DNA of 64,000 bases from an uncultured Dorea sp. (GTDB lineage: Bacteria; Bacillota; Clostridia; Lachnospirales; Lachnospiraceae): assembly GCA_910580235.1 (NCBI GenBank), contig CAJTVU010000003.1, positions 248,001 through 312,000 of the forward strand, written 5' to 3'. Positions 40,847-48,276 of this stretch are shown here, piece after piece. The notes beneath the pieces were generated by a model. It searched no databases. It saw only the letters and a list, made by a program, of their open reading frames with translations, and was not told the origin of the DNA. Position numbers and translations under genes: made by a program. Numbering within the stretch: the stretch's first letter is position 1; the number at the start of each line of letters is the position of its first letter.

Positions 40847-43222
40847 TTATTTGACTACGTTCACAAGCGTCTGTAACGTTATCCCAAAATATGCCAGCAG
40901 CGTCACAACGTCTGCGCTGCCTGACAAGATTGTTGAAAGCGCAGAGCCGCACTTTTCCCATGTGCGTTTAAATGCTGATTTGTTTTCTTCTGACGAATCG
41001 CTGAATAATGCCTGTATCGCATCTTGCAGATCTTCTATCGTCTGCCTGCTTTCAACATTTGAGGCGGCCATACTATCTAATCTGTCTATTATGTTTCTAT
41101 ACGCTTCATTTAGCTGTATAACAGAGAGACGGGATTCTTGATCTACATTATAATCTCCAAGCAGCTCCGCAGTCTTAAATTGTGCGTCTAATTCAGGAAC
41201 CGGAAATACTGCGATATTCATCTGATCAAGTTTTTTTATATTATCCAATGGATAGGCAAACTCTTTCTCTCCGTTTCTTAAAGAGATCATTTCCTTAACT
41301 TTATTTTGTGGAATATGCAATTCAGTATTTACTGCCGCAATGCAGCCGTCTGTATACTCGACGGCGTCACGTATAGACGATCCCTCGTTTTTCTGTGTAT
41401 ATACGACCAGCTCGTTCCTTGTCTGCACAATGAGTACCTTATTTCCCTCCAGTGAAAACAATATTCCATTCCTCCACGCTGTCCCATCGGCTATGAAGCT
41501 GTGTAAACGTGCAAGGACTCTCTGCATAACGACTGTCGGGGAGATTTCGTACCTCCATATCTTTTTGTACCAGCCAATATAGCCTTCACCGATGCTCTGA
41601 GGCTGGCATGCGCTTAAAGCGCCTGGCAGGAAGACATTATCTCCGCACGGGAAGCACAGATGGAAATTTGCAAGGATCTGGATCACAAGCTCTGCTTTAT
41701 CCATCTGGTACGAATGGTCGATCTCATACAGCCTTTCGTATATCTTTTCTTTCTCAAGGGAGAATACGCCTCTCGCCTCTTCAATCATGCTGAAAATATG
41801 GCTCACTGCGTTTATAAACCACTTAGGGCGGATAAGATTATATGCGCTTTGACGGTACGAAAGCATTATACCCGTTCCAACTATTTTCTCAAACAGGGCT
41901 TTTTCCTCGCCTATACTGGTAATCCCATTCTCCTCACATAGATGATGAAATGTATTATATGTTATAAAGCTGTCGCCGCCCTGCTCAAGCTTCATTTTAA
42001 CAGTATGCCAGCGATCCTTCCAGTCAACATACAGATCCTCGTCACTCTGGAGCGTCTTTATTATCTCAGATTCCAGCTCTTGTATATGGCCGGATCCAGC
42101 ATCCGCATCCTTGCACGAACAGCGCACGATCGCTTTTATATTGGGGTACTCCCGGAGATAATACTCTCGGTCAATGTCCGCCCGCGGATTCTCATCAATA
42201 CGGTTAATTACAACGATCACTGGGGCGCCATGGCAAAAGGTATCAATGAATTGCAGCCATTCATCCGGCCTGTCGTCGCTCCGCCCGTTTAAGACGATCA
42301 AGTATAAGCTTGATTGTGACATAAACAGCGTATACAATGGATGGTACACATTCTGGCCTCCAAAGTCCCACATATGTATACACGCCGCTTTCCCGTTAAT
42401 CTCAGTTTTTAAATCATATATATCTATCCCATCTGTCTTTTTCTGCTCACTGTCAAAAAAATTATTCATAAGCGCATGTGCCAGACATGTCTTCCCTACC
42501 GCGCCGTTGCCCAATAAAACGATCTTGCTCTCTATGCTCTGGCTTCTGCTCTTATACTCCTCCGATAAAAAATACTTCCGCAGCATCTCCTTGCCTTGAA
42601 GCGCATATCTCATCACTTCCTTATCATCGACGCTGGCGCCGACCAGCCTTATAGCGTTATAATTCTCCTCATTAACAGAGAAATCAATATTTAAATCTAC
42701 AATGCTCTCCGGCAGCGTCCTAAGCCGACAGTCAGAAAGATCAAGCCGGGATAATTTCTGCAGTTTATCTATATTGTTGGGAAGCTCCCGGATCTTTGTG
42801 CCCCATAAAGTTATCTTCTCTAAATTGGTAAGTAAAGACAGCTCATCCGGAAGCGATAGCAGCGGTGTCTGCCCTAAATGTATATTCCTCAGATCCGTTA
42901 AGCATTTAATACACGGCGGTATCTTTGATACATTCGTATTATACAAATTAAGCTTCTTTAATCGTGTAAGCCTCTGGATATCATCCGGTAAGGCCGACAC
43001 TTTCACAAGGCTTAAATCCAGCACTTCCAGATTCAGCAATTCAAAAATGCCCGCCGGTATAGAGCTGGCACGGCGCGCCAGCTTAATGCCAATGATCGCA
43101 TCTGCGTCTTCATCATACACATACTGGCCTATGTCGTCCCGATAGTCAATACTATCTACATGTTTGAATGTCAGATTTGTCTCTTTCTGTATTTTTTCTA
43201 ATACGTCGAGATCCCTCACCAC
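40847..43222 (-). CDS. Roco-family GTPase (LRR-Roc-COR)
   Basis: A 791-residue protein. Residues 55-180 are about five leucine-rich repeats (LEVLDLSLVKVSALPDDI, LKKLNLYNTNVSKIPPCI, LSRLDLSDCRLRTLPESI). Residues 230-400 are a Ras-of-complex GTPase: P-loop GNGAVGKT (238-245), switch II WDFGGQ (285-290), and NRID (340-343) for guanine specificity. A COR-like region follows (about 420-570) with YNLIRPKWFINAV; the C-terminus has a coiled stretch and ends in a hydrophobic segment (about 765-790). This is the architecture of bacterial relatives of LRRK2. Function in bacteria is little known. Start codon is GTG; a repeat copy lies 14 bp upstream, leaving little room for a private promoter. Confidence 0.87.
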   Translation of the reverse strand: MVRDLDVLEKIQKETNLTFKHVDSIDYRDDIGQYVYDEDADAIIGIKLARRASSIPAGIFELLNLEVLDLSLVKVSALPDDIQRLTRLKKLNLYNTNVSKIPPCIKCLTDLRNIHLGQTPLLSLPDELSLLTNLEKITLWGTKIRELPNNIDKLQKLSRLDLSDCRLRTLPESIVDLNIDFSVNEENYNAIRLVGASVDDKEVMRYALQGKEMLRKYFLSEEYKSRSQSIESKIVLLGNGAVGKTCLAHALMNNFFDSEQKKTDGIDIYDLKTEINGKAACIHMWDFGGQNVYHPLYTLFMSQSSLYLIVLNGRSDDRPDEWLQFIDTFCHGAPVIVVINRIDENPRADIDREYYLREYPNIKAIVRCSCKDADAGSGHIQELESEIIKTLQSDEDLYVDWKDRWHTVKMKLEQGGDSFITYNTFHHLCEENGITSIGEEKALFEKIVGTGIMLSYRQSAYNLIRPKWFINAVSHIFSMIEEARGVFSLEKEKIYERLYEIDHSYQMDKAELVIQILANFHLCFPCGDNVFLPGALSACQPQSIGEGYIGWYKKIWRYEISPTVVMQRVLARLHSFIADGTAWRNGILFSLEGNKVLIVQTRNELVVYTQKNEGSSIRDAVEYTDGCIAAVNTELHIPQNKVKEMISLRNGEKEFAYPLDNIKKLDQMNIAVFPVPELDAQFKTAELLGDYNVDQESRLSVIQLNEAYRNIIDRLDSMAASNVESRQTIEDLQDAIQALFSDSSEENKSAFKRTWEKCGSALSTILSGSADVVTLLAYFGITLQTLVNVVK

Positions 43223-43235
43223 ATCACCTTCTGAC

Positions 43236-43279
43236 CAATTGGGGACGGGGTAAAATTAAATTTACCCCGTCCCCAATTG
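43236..43279. repeat. Palindromic repeat copy 5
   Basis: 44 bp palindrome CAATTGGGGACGGGGTAAAA... with one mismatched pair. It fills nearly the whole 60 bp gap between the hbd stop (43283) and the Roco start (43222), both on the minus strand. Confidence 0.92.
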
Positions 43280-43282
43280 AAG

Positions 43283-44122
43283 TTATTTTGTATAATCGTA
43301 AAATCCTGCGCCTGTCTTTCTTCCAAGCTTGCCGCCTCTTACCATCTTGCGGAGCAGTGGATGTGGACGGTATTTGCTATCCCCTGTCTCTGACTGTAAT
43401 ACTTCCATGATCGCCAGGACTACGTCCAGCCCTACGAGATCTCCAAGAGCCAGCGGCCCCATCGGGTGGTTTGCGCCAAGCTGCATAGCGGCGTCGATCC
43501 CTTCTACGGAAGCGACTCCCTCTGCGTAGATGCCGATCGCCTCGTTGATCATCGGGATCAGGATGCGGTTCACTACGAAGCCTGCCGCTTCCTCTACCTG
43601 AACGGGCGTCTTGCCCATCTCCTCAGAGATCTTCTTAATCTTCTCTACTACGTCTGCCGGAGTGTTTAAGCCTGCAATGACCTCGATCAGCTTCATCACC
43701 GGCGCCGGGTTGAAGAAATGCATACCGATCACCGGACGATCCAGCCCCGCGCCAATCTCTGTGATAGAGAGGGAGGACGTGTTCGTTGCAAATATGCAGT
43801 CCGGCTTACAGATCTCTGTCAGCTCACGGAAAGTCTGCTTCTTAATGTCCATTCTCTCGATCGCCGCCTCAACAACCAGATCGCAGTCCGTGCAGATATC
43901 CTTTACGCCCGTCGTGATCTTAGCAAGGATCTTATCAGCTGCTTCCTGCTCCATCTTACCTTTAGCGACTCTCTTTTCAAAGCCTTTTGCTATATTTGCC
44001 TTGCCTCTCGCCGCGAACTCCTCATTAATGTCGCACAGACATACTTCGTACCCTTCTGTCTGGGCAAAAGCCTGCGCGATCCCGGATCCCATTGTTCCGG
44101 CTCCAATAACGCCAACTTTCAT
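43283..44122 (-). CDS. hbd: 3-hydroxybutyryl-CoA dehydrogenase
   Basis: A 279-residue dehydrogenase reducing acetoacetyl-CoA to 3-hydroxybutyryl-CoA with NAD(P)H. Rossmann motif GAGTMGSGIAQAFAQ, then NTSSLSITEI, GMHFFNPAPVMKLIEVI with the catalytic His, and VNRILIPMINEAI. Length matches clostridial Hbd. Last gene of the CoA-transferase, thiolase, crotonase, Hbd operon. Its 3' end borders repeat copy 5. Confidence 0.95.
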   Translation of the reverse strand: MKVGVIGAGTMGSGIAQAFAQTEGYEVCLCDINEEFAARGKANIAKGFEKRVAKGKMEQEAADKILAKITTGVKDICTDCDLVVEAAIERMDIKKQTFRELTEICKPDCIFATNTSSLSITEIGAGLDRPVIGMHFFNPAPVMKLIEVIAGLNTPADVVEKIKKISEEMGKTPVQVEEAAGFVVNRILIPMINEAIGIYAEGVASVEGIDAAMQLGANHPMGPLALGDLVGLDVVLAIMEVLQSETGDSKYRPHPLLRKMVRGGKLGRKTGAGFYDYTK

Positions 44123-44143
44123 GGTCTTCTTTCCTCCTCGAAA

Positions 44144-44920
44144 TTACTTGTTGATAAAATTCTTCTCTTTCCGCCTCTCAAGGAAAGCGCTCATGCCCTC
44201 CTTCTGATCGGCCGTCTCAAAACAGTCCCCAAACAGCTTTTCTTCGATTACGATGGCCTGGTCGATATCCGTCTGAAGCCCTTCGTCTATCGCCTTCTTG
44301 CTGTTCCTCACTGCGATCGGGGCGTTCCGGGCAATGCTCGTAGCCAGCTTTCTGGCGGCCGGCATCAGCTCTTCCTGGGGGTAGACTTTATTGACAAGAC
44401 CAATGCGATATGCTTCCTCCGCCGAAATATTGCGAGCGGCATAGATCATCTCCTTAGCCATCCCTGCTCCGATCAGCCGGGCAAGACGCTGTGTCCCGCC
44501 GAAGCCCGGCGTAATGCCGAGCCCTACTTCAGGCTGCCCGAACATAGCGTTCTCCGAGCAGATACGGATGTCGCAGCTCATAGCGATCTCACAGCCGCCT
44601 CCCAGAGCAAATCCATTTACAGCCGCGATTACCGGGATCGGGAACTTCTCCAGCTTCCGGAATACATCGTTTCCCTTCTTGCCGAAAGCCTCTCCTTCAG
44701 CCTTCGTCAGAGAGCTCATCTCGGCAATGTCCGCTCCCGCTACAAAGGATTTCTCACCAGATCCGGTCAGGATCAAAGCCCGGATCTCCTCCAGATCCAC
44801 AGCGTCAAGAACCTCATCCAGCTCTCCCAATACCGCACTGTTTAAAGCGTTCAGCGCCTTTGGCCGGCAGATCGTGATTAGACCGATCTGGCCTTCCGCT
44901 TCGTATGTAACAAATTCCAT
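44144..44920 (-). CDS. crt: Enoyl-CoA hydratase (crotonase)
   Basis: A 258-residue crotonase dehydrating 3-hydroxybutyryl-CoA to crotonyl-CoA. Motifs: oxyanion-hole SFVAGADIAEM, NGFALGGGCEIAMSCDIRI, and GLGITPGFGGTQRLARL. ATG 44920 follows GAAGGAGAAG; a longer frame to 44992 has no ribosome site and overlaps the thiolase gene. It lies 27 bp after the thiolase gene. Confidence 0.94.
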   Translation of the reverse strand: MEFVTYEAEGQIGLITICRPKALNALNSAVLGELDEVLDAVDLEEIRALILTGSGEKSFVAGADIAEMSSLTKAEGEAFGKKGNDVFRKLEKFPIPVIAAVNGFALGGGCEIAMSCDIRICSENAMFGQPEVGLGITPGFGGTQRLARLIGAGMAKEMIYAARNISAEEAYRIGLVNKVYPQEELMPAARKLATSIARNAPIAVRNSKKAIDEGLQTDIDQAIVIEEKLFGDCFETADQKEGMSAFLERRKEKNFINK

Positions 44921-44946
44921 GCTCTTCTTCTCCTTCCTGCGGCGGC

Positions 44947-46125
44947 TTAACGCTCTACAATAGTCGCGCAGCCCATTCCGCCGCCGATGCACAGCGTAGC
45001 GAGGCCCTTCTTGGCGTCTCTCTTCTGCATCTCATGAAGCAGCGTTACAAGAATACGGCATCCAGACGCTCCTACAGGATGTCCTAAAGCGATCGCCCCA
45101 CCGTTTACATTTACTTTGTCCATGTCAAAGGACAGATCCTTTGCAACTGCCATCGCCTGTGCAGCAAATGCTTCGTTTGCCTCGATCAGATCCATGTCTT
45201 CTACTTTCAGGCCAGATTTAGCCATAACTTTCTTCGTAGCCGCTATCGGCCCAACGCCCATGATAGACGGCTCAACGCCTGCCAGAGCGCCTGCTACCCA
45301 AGTCGCCATAGGCGTAACGCCCAGCTCTTTTGCCTTCTCCTCGCTCATCACGACGATGGCCGCCGCGCCGTCGTTAATGCTGGAAGCATTTCCTGCGGTC
45401 ACGATGCCGTCTTTCTTAAATGCAGGGCGAAGCTTGGCGATACCTTCGGCCGTTGTTCCCGGACGAGGGCCTTCGTCTGTATCAAATACGATCGTCTCTT
45501 TCTTTTTCTTAACTTCAACCGGTACGATCTCGTCTTTAAACCTGCCGGACTCAATAGCCGCGCATGCTTTCTGCTGGCTGGCTGCCGCGAACTCGTCAAG
45601 CTGCTCTCTTGTCAGCCCCCACTTCTCTGCCACGTTCTCCGCCGTAATGCCCATGTGATAATCGTTGAACGCATCCCACAGAGCATCGTTCACCATCGTG
45701 TCCACCATAGGAGCGTTGCCCATGCGGTAGCCGTAACGGGCATTCTTCAGTGCGTAAGGAGCCATAGACATGTTCTCCATACCGCCTGCCACTACGATAT
45801 CTGCGTCTCCTGCCAGGATCATCTGCGCCGCCATATTGACAGAATTAAGACCAGAAGCACATACTACATTGATGGTAACTGCAGGAACCTCTACCGGAAT
45901 GCCTGCATGGATAGATGCCTGACGAGCCACATTCTGTCCAAGGCCTGCCTGGATAACGCAGCCCATGTATACCATATCCACCTGCTCTGGAGCTACTTTC
46001 GCTCTCTTGAGCGCCTCTTTGATTACGATCGCCCCCAGATCGGCTGTCGGGGTAGTGCTCAAAGTTCCTCCCATGCTTCCCATCGCCGTACGGCAAGCGC
46101 CTGCTAATACTACTTTTTTTGCCAT
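44947..46125 (-). CDS. thlA: Acetyl-CoA acetyltransferase (thiolase)
   Basis: A 392-residue thiolase condensing two acetyl-CoA to acetoacetyl-CoA. Nucleophilic Cys in INVVCASGLNSV, His in ALGHPVGASG, second Cys in LCIGGGMGCA. First committed step of the butyrate pathway. AAAGGAGGAAAA ribosome site. Confidence 0.95.
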   Translation of the reverse strand: MAKKVVLAGACRTAMGSMGGTLSTTPTADLGAIVIKEALKRAKVAPEQVDMVYMGCVIQAGLGQNVARQASIHAGIPVEVPAVTINVVCASGLNSVNMAAQMILAGDADIVVAGGMENMSMAPYALKNARYGYRMGNAPMVDTMVNDALWDAFNDYHMGITAENVAEKWGLTREQLDEFAAASQQKACAAIESGRFKDEIVPVEVKKKKETIVFDTDEGPRPGTTAEGIAKLRPAFKKDGIVTAGNASSINDGAAAIVVMSEEKAKELGVTPMATWVAGALAGVEPSIMGVGPIAATKKVMAKSGLKVEDMDLIEANEAFAAQAMAVAKDLSFDMDKVNVNGGAIALGHPVGASGCRILVTLLHEMQKRDAKKGLATLCIGGGMGCATIVER

Positions 46126-46158
46126 TGTTCTTTTCCTCCTTAAAATGAATTAATAAAA

Positions 46159-47502
46159 TTACCGCTTATTGCTCTGCTTCCAGATGTTCATCTTCTCTGC
46201 CTGGGCGATCAGCTCGTCCCTGAACTGCGGGTGGGCCACCGAGATGATAGCCTCTGCCCTCTGCCATGTATTCAGGCCCTTTAAGTTCACTTTGCCCTGC
46301 TCCGTTACCAGATAGTGCACGTTCGTTCTCGTATCTGTAACGATGGAGCCTGTGTTCAGAGTCGGAAGGATCCTGGATTTCAGCTCGCCGTCTCTTGTCG
46401 TAAATGTGGAGGAGCAGCAGATAAAGCTCTTCCCTCCTTTAGACAGATAAGCTCCCAGCACGAAGTCCAGCTGTCCGCCCGCGCCGCTGATATGCCGGAT
46501 GCCGGAAGACTCTGCGTTGATCTGGCCAAAGAGATCCACATCCACCGCATTGTTGATAGACATAAAGTTATCCAGGCTTGATACCGAACGGATATCGTTC
46601 GTATAATCTACAGGCGCGCTCATACATTCTGGATTGTTATTCAGATAATCGTAAAGCTTCTGCGTTCCTGCGCCGAACGCGTAGACCTGGCGTCCTTTAT
46701 CGATGTTCTTATTTCTTCCGGTAATCTTACCGGCTTTGGCGATGTCCACGAATGCGTCCACGTACATCTCTGTATGTACGCCCAGATCCTTCAGATCCGA
46801 CTGGGCTATGAGAGAGCCTACTGCGTTCGGCATACCGCCGATCCCAAGCTGTAAGCAGGCGCCGTTCGGGATCTCTTCCACGATAAGGCGGGCGACAGCC
46901 TCGTCCACTTCGGTGGCCGCTCCTCCGCCTCCAAGCTGGCCGATCGGAGGATTGTCTCCTTCTACTACCATATCTACCTGGGAAATGTGGATCCCGTTCT
47001 CAAATCCGCCGTGGCACGCCGGCATATTCTTATTGACCTCCACGATCACGACCTTGCTCGTCTCACAAATCGCCGCCATGTGCGTAGCTGTCGGGCCAAA
47101 GTTAAAGTAGCCGTGCTCGTCCATAGGAGCTACCTGGAAGATAGCCACATCATTGTAGGCCGCTCCATCGCGATAGTATCTTGGCAGCTCGGAATAACGG
47201 ATCGGCGCGTAGTAAGCAAACCCCTGTGCGATCGCTTTGCGCTCGATCCCCGACATGTGCCATGAATTCCATGTCAGATGCTCCTTCGCATCCTCGATCC
47301 CGAAGATCTTCGGCGCCCACAAAAGAACGCCTCCCCGGAACTTCACATCTGTCAGCTGGGGCATACGCTCTGCCAGAGCCGCATCCACAGCTACCGGTGT
47401 AACGACCGCCCAGCCATAGTCGACCCAGTCTCCGGATTTAACTGTTTCCGCTGCTTCCCTGGCGGAGACCAGCTTCTCTTGGTACATTTCTCTGTAATCC
47501 AT
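46159..47502 (-). CDS. Acetyl-CoA hydrolase/transferase family CoA-transferase, probable butyryl-CoA:acetate CoA-transferase
   Basis: A 447-residue class I CoA-transferase of the Cat1/But/4-hydroxybutyrate CoA-transferase family. Landmarks: NFGPTATHMAAICETSK, QLGIGGMPNAVGSL, the catalytic-Glu region GVHTEMYVDAF, and the C-terminal GSIVTDTRTNVHYLVTEQG. As first gene of the thl-crt-hbd operon it probably swaps CoA between butyryl-CoA and acetate; propionyl or 4-hydroxybutyryl use is possible. ATG 47502 follows AAGGAG; the in-frame extension to 47556 is a Lys-rich leader without a ribosome site. Driven by a promoter divergent from the Rrf2 gene. Confidence 0.85.
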   Translation of the reverse strand: MDYREMYQEKLVSAREAAETVKSGDWVDYGWAVVTPVAVDAALAERMPQLTDVKFRGGVLLWAPKIFGIEDAKEHLTWNSWHMSGIERKAIAQGFAYYAPIRYSELPRYYRDGAAYNDVAIFQVAPMDEHGYFNFGPTATHMAAICETSKVVIVEVNKNMPACHGGFENGIHISQVDMVVEGDNPPIGQLGGGGAATEVDEAVARLIVEEIPNGACLQLGIGGMPNAVGSLIAQSDLKDLGVHTEMYVDAFVDIAKAGKITGRNKNIDKGRQVYAFGAGTQKLYDYLNNNPECMSAPVDYTNDIRSVSSLDNFMSINNAVDVDLFGQINAESSGIRHISGAGGQLDFVLGAYLSKGGKSFICCSSTFTTRDGELKSRILPTLNTGSIVTDTRTNVHYLVTEQGKVNLKGLNTWQRAEAIISVAHPQFRDELIAQAEKMNIWKQSNKR

Positions 47503-47608
47503 TTTGTTGTTCTCCTTCTCTTTTTCTCTTTTCTTTTTCTCCACACAACAAGTCATTCAATAAAACTCTTGTCCGCATAGGCTGCCGACAAACATTTTCT
47601 GTTTTTAA

Positions 47609-47637
47609 AGTTTATCACTTTGGCGATGTAGTGTCAA
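47609..47637 (-). promoter_or_regulatory. Promoter of the butyrate operon
   Basis: On the minus strand TTGACA (47637-47632), 17 bp spacer, TAAACT (47614-47609). It is back to back with the Rrf2 gene promoter, 37 bp apart. Confidence 0.7.
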
Positions 47638-47673
47638 TTCAAAAATCTTTTTTGAATTATCGAATAATTAATC

Positions 47674-47702
47674 TTGACAAATTTTATCTAAATTTGTACA
47701 AT
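47674..47702 (+). promoter_or_regulatory. Promoter of the Rrf2 gene
   Basis: Consensus TTGACA (47674-47679), 17 bp spacer, TACAAT (47697-47702), 35 bp before the start codon. Confidence 0.78.
47677..47697. promoter_or_regulatory. Candidate Rrf2 operator
   Basis: Inverted repeat ACAAATTT (47677-47684), 5 bp, AAATTTGT (47690-47697), lying between the -35 and -10 of the Rrf2 promoter. Dyads of this size and location are typical for autorepression by Rrf2 proteins; binding is inferred. Confidence 0.6.
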
Positions 47703-47737
47703 ATAACCATAAAAAGACATCGTCAGGAGGAGACATC

Positions 47738-48151
47738 ATGCTACTTACCCAAGAAACTGACTATGCACTAAGAATCCTCCGTTCTCTGTCCGCAGAATCT
47801 GTTGTTTCTGTACAACGGCTTGCAGAACAAGAGGATCTTCCACGGCATTTTGCCCACAAAATTGCAAAAAAGCTGGAGAAGGCCGGGATAATCTGCATCC
47901 GTCGGGGAATTGCAGGCGGCTGCAGCCTTAGCTGCGATCTTGGCAAGACCAGCCTTTACGACCTTGTGACCGCCATCGAAAACCGGGCCATGCTCAGCAA
48001 TTGTATGGAGGCCGGCCATGTATGCCAATGGAGAGAGAGCCACGGTGGGATCTGCTGCACGCACAATCGGCTCTGTATGATCCAGCGGCAGATCGATCAG
48101 GAGCTCCGCTCCAGAAGCCTGCTATGGGTACTAGGGCTGTCTCAGGAGTAG
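47738..48151 (+). CDS. Rrf2-family transcriptional regulator with Cys-rich sensor region
   Basis: A 137-residue winged-helix regulator: LLTQETDYALRILRSL, QRLAEQEDLPRHFAHKIAKKLEKAG and RRGIAGGCSLS. The C-terminal part has six Cys (NCMEAGHVC, GICCTHNRLC), more than the three of classical IscR/NsrR, consistent with Fe-S or thiol sensing of O2, NO or redox state. It is divergent from the butyrate operon and 126 bp upstream of the acyl-CoA dehydrogenase fusion and flavodiiron genes, so it may coordinate both. Confidence 0.85.
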   Translation: MLLTQETDYALRILRSLSAESVVSVQRLAEQEDLPRHFAHKIAKKLEKAGIICIRRGIAGGCSLSCDLGKTSLYDLVTAIENRAMLSNCMEAGHVCQWRESHGGICCTHNRLCMIQRQIDQELRSRSLLWVLGLSQE

Positions 48152-48276
48152 CGGAAGCCTTTCTGGCAGCACATTTCTTAAAGCACTTAGGGCGTGCCTG
48201 AGAATCAGATTCCACAATTGATTTTCAAAACTAAGCCCTGGACAATAGATCATATAACACGAAGGAGGGTTATTTT

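Noticed and set aside
43718..44845. 375-codon plus-strand open frame over hbd and crt
   Set aside because: Spans two well-supported genes on the other strand; no motif or ribosome site.
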